64,000 bases of DNA from Diplonema papillatum (Eukaryota; Euglenozoa; Diplonemea; Diplonemida; Diplonemidae): assembly GCA_030068145.1 (NCBI GenBank), contig JAPJBO010000318.1:1-64000 (forward strand). The letters run 5' to 3'. How positions within the stretch are numbered: position 1 is the first letter of the stretch; each line of letters begins with the position of its first letter. Below are positions 63,926 to 64,000 of this stretch, in pieces. Made by a program: the position numbers and the translations under genes. The notes under the pieces were generated by a model. It had not been told where the DNA came from. It was given only the letters and a program-made list of their open reading frames with translations, and ran no database searches.

Positions 63926-64000
63926 AAAGCTCAGGCGGGCGAAAATTCGGGGCAGGGGATTAGTTTCCGTTGCAGATTGACCGACGGTCTAAATCTGCAA

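Overview
This window reads as nuclear DNA of a unicellular eukaryote with a repeat-rich genome. The signs are eukaryotic 18S and 28S rRNA fragments, GT-AG-type splice signals, an ER lipid-transfer (SMP) protein, a RING-H2 protein, a von Willebrand type D membrane protein, a LINE, several DNA transposons and hundreds of bases of (CA)n and (AAC)n. A protist such as an alveolate alga is my guess; the sequence alone does not let me name it. Gene density is low. Roughly nine host-like or transposon coding regions stand out from decayed repeats and duplicated gene pieces.

Layout. 0-5 kb: a 28S rRNA 5'-end fragment, a 17-bp minisatellite, (AAC)n and a broken tyrosine recombinase. 5.3-10.1 kb: one long exon for a secreted or membrane-anchored VWD protein made of two homologous halves. 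11.4 kb: an internal 28S rRNA fragment. 13-20 kb: microsatellites and two copies of one LINE (endonuclease, reverse transcriptase, RNase H) whose 3' tail is (CA)n; the longer copy abuts another 28S fragment. 21-26 kb: a coiled-coil/RS-rich gene with a tandem partial copy, and a PBZ-like zinc-finger gene with a broken copy. 26-37 kb: mostly repeats, including a 368-bp satellite and a tandem array carrying three short inverted-repeat elements. 37.2-38.1 kb: a RING-H2 gene with a MITE (short non-autonomous DNA transposon) just upstream of its start. 40-45 kb: duplicated gene fragments, an 18S fragment and a 28S fragment sitting inside a tandem repeat. 45-48 kb: a multi-pass membrane protein gene, a duplication of its 5' region, and a 28S fragment inserted into that duplication. 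48.9-49.7 kb: a Ser/Gln-rich exon with decayed copies elsewhere. 50.18-55.29 kb: an apparently complete 5.1-kb DNA transposon. 56-57 kb: an SMP gene exon and its partial duplicate. 57-64 kb: decayed genes, a Ulp1-type protease, a second broken tyrosine-recombinase relative, and repeats.

Two observations matter most. First, the 5.1-kb element at 50,180-55,287 has 17-bp perfect terminal inverted repeats, a 6-bp target duplication, a decamer array just inside each end, and a 707-aa SAP-domain protein as transposase candidate. Five short elements elsewhere in the window have the same ends and look like its internally deleted relatives; one of them has a 5-bp target duplication. Second, fragments of 18S and 28S rRNA are scattered through the window. 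In three cases a duplicated neighbour supplies an uninterrupted version of at least one side of the site. Two of the 28S copies stop at the same base, which is where the mature 28S 5' end should lie. This points to recurrent insertion of rRNA-derived DNA.
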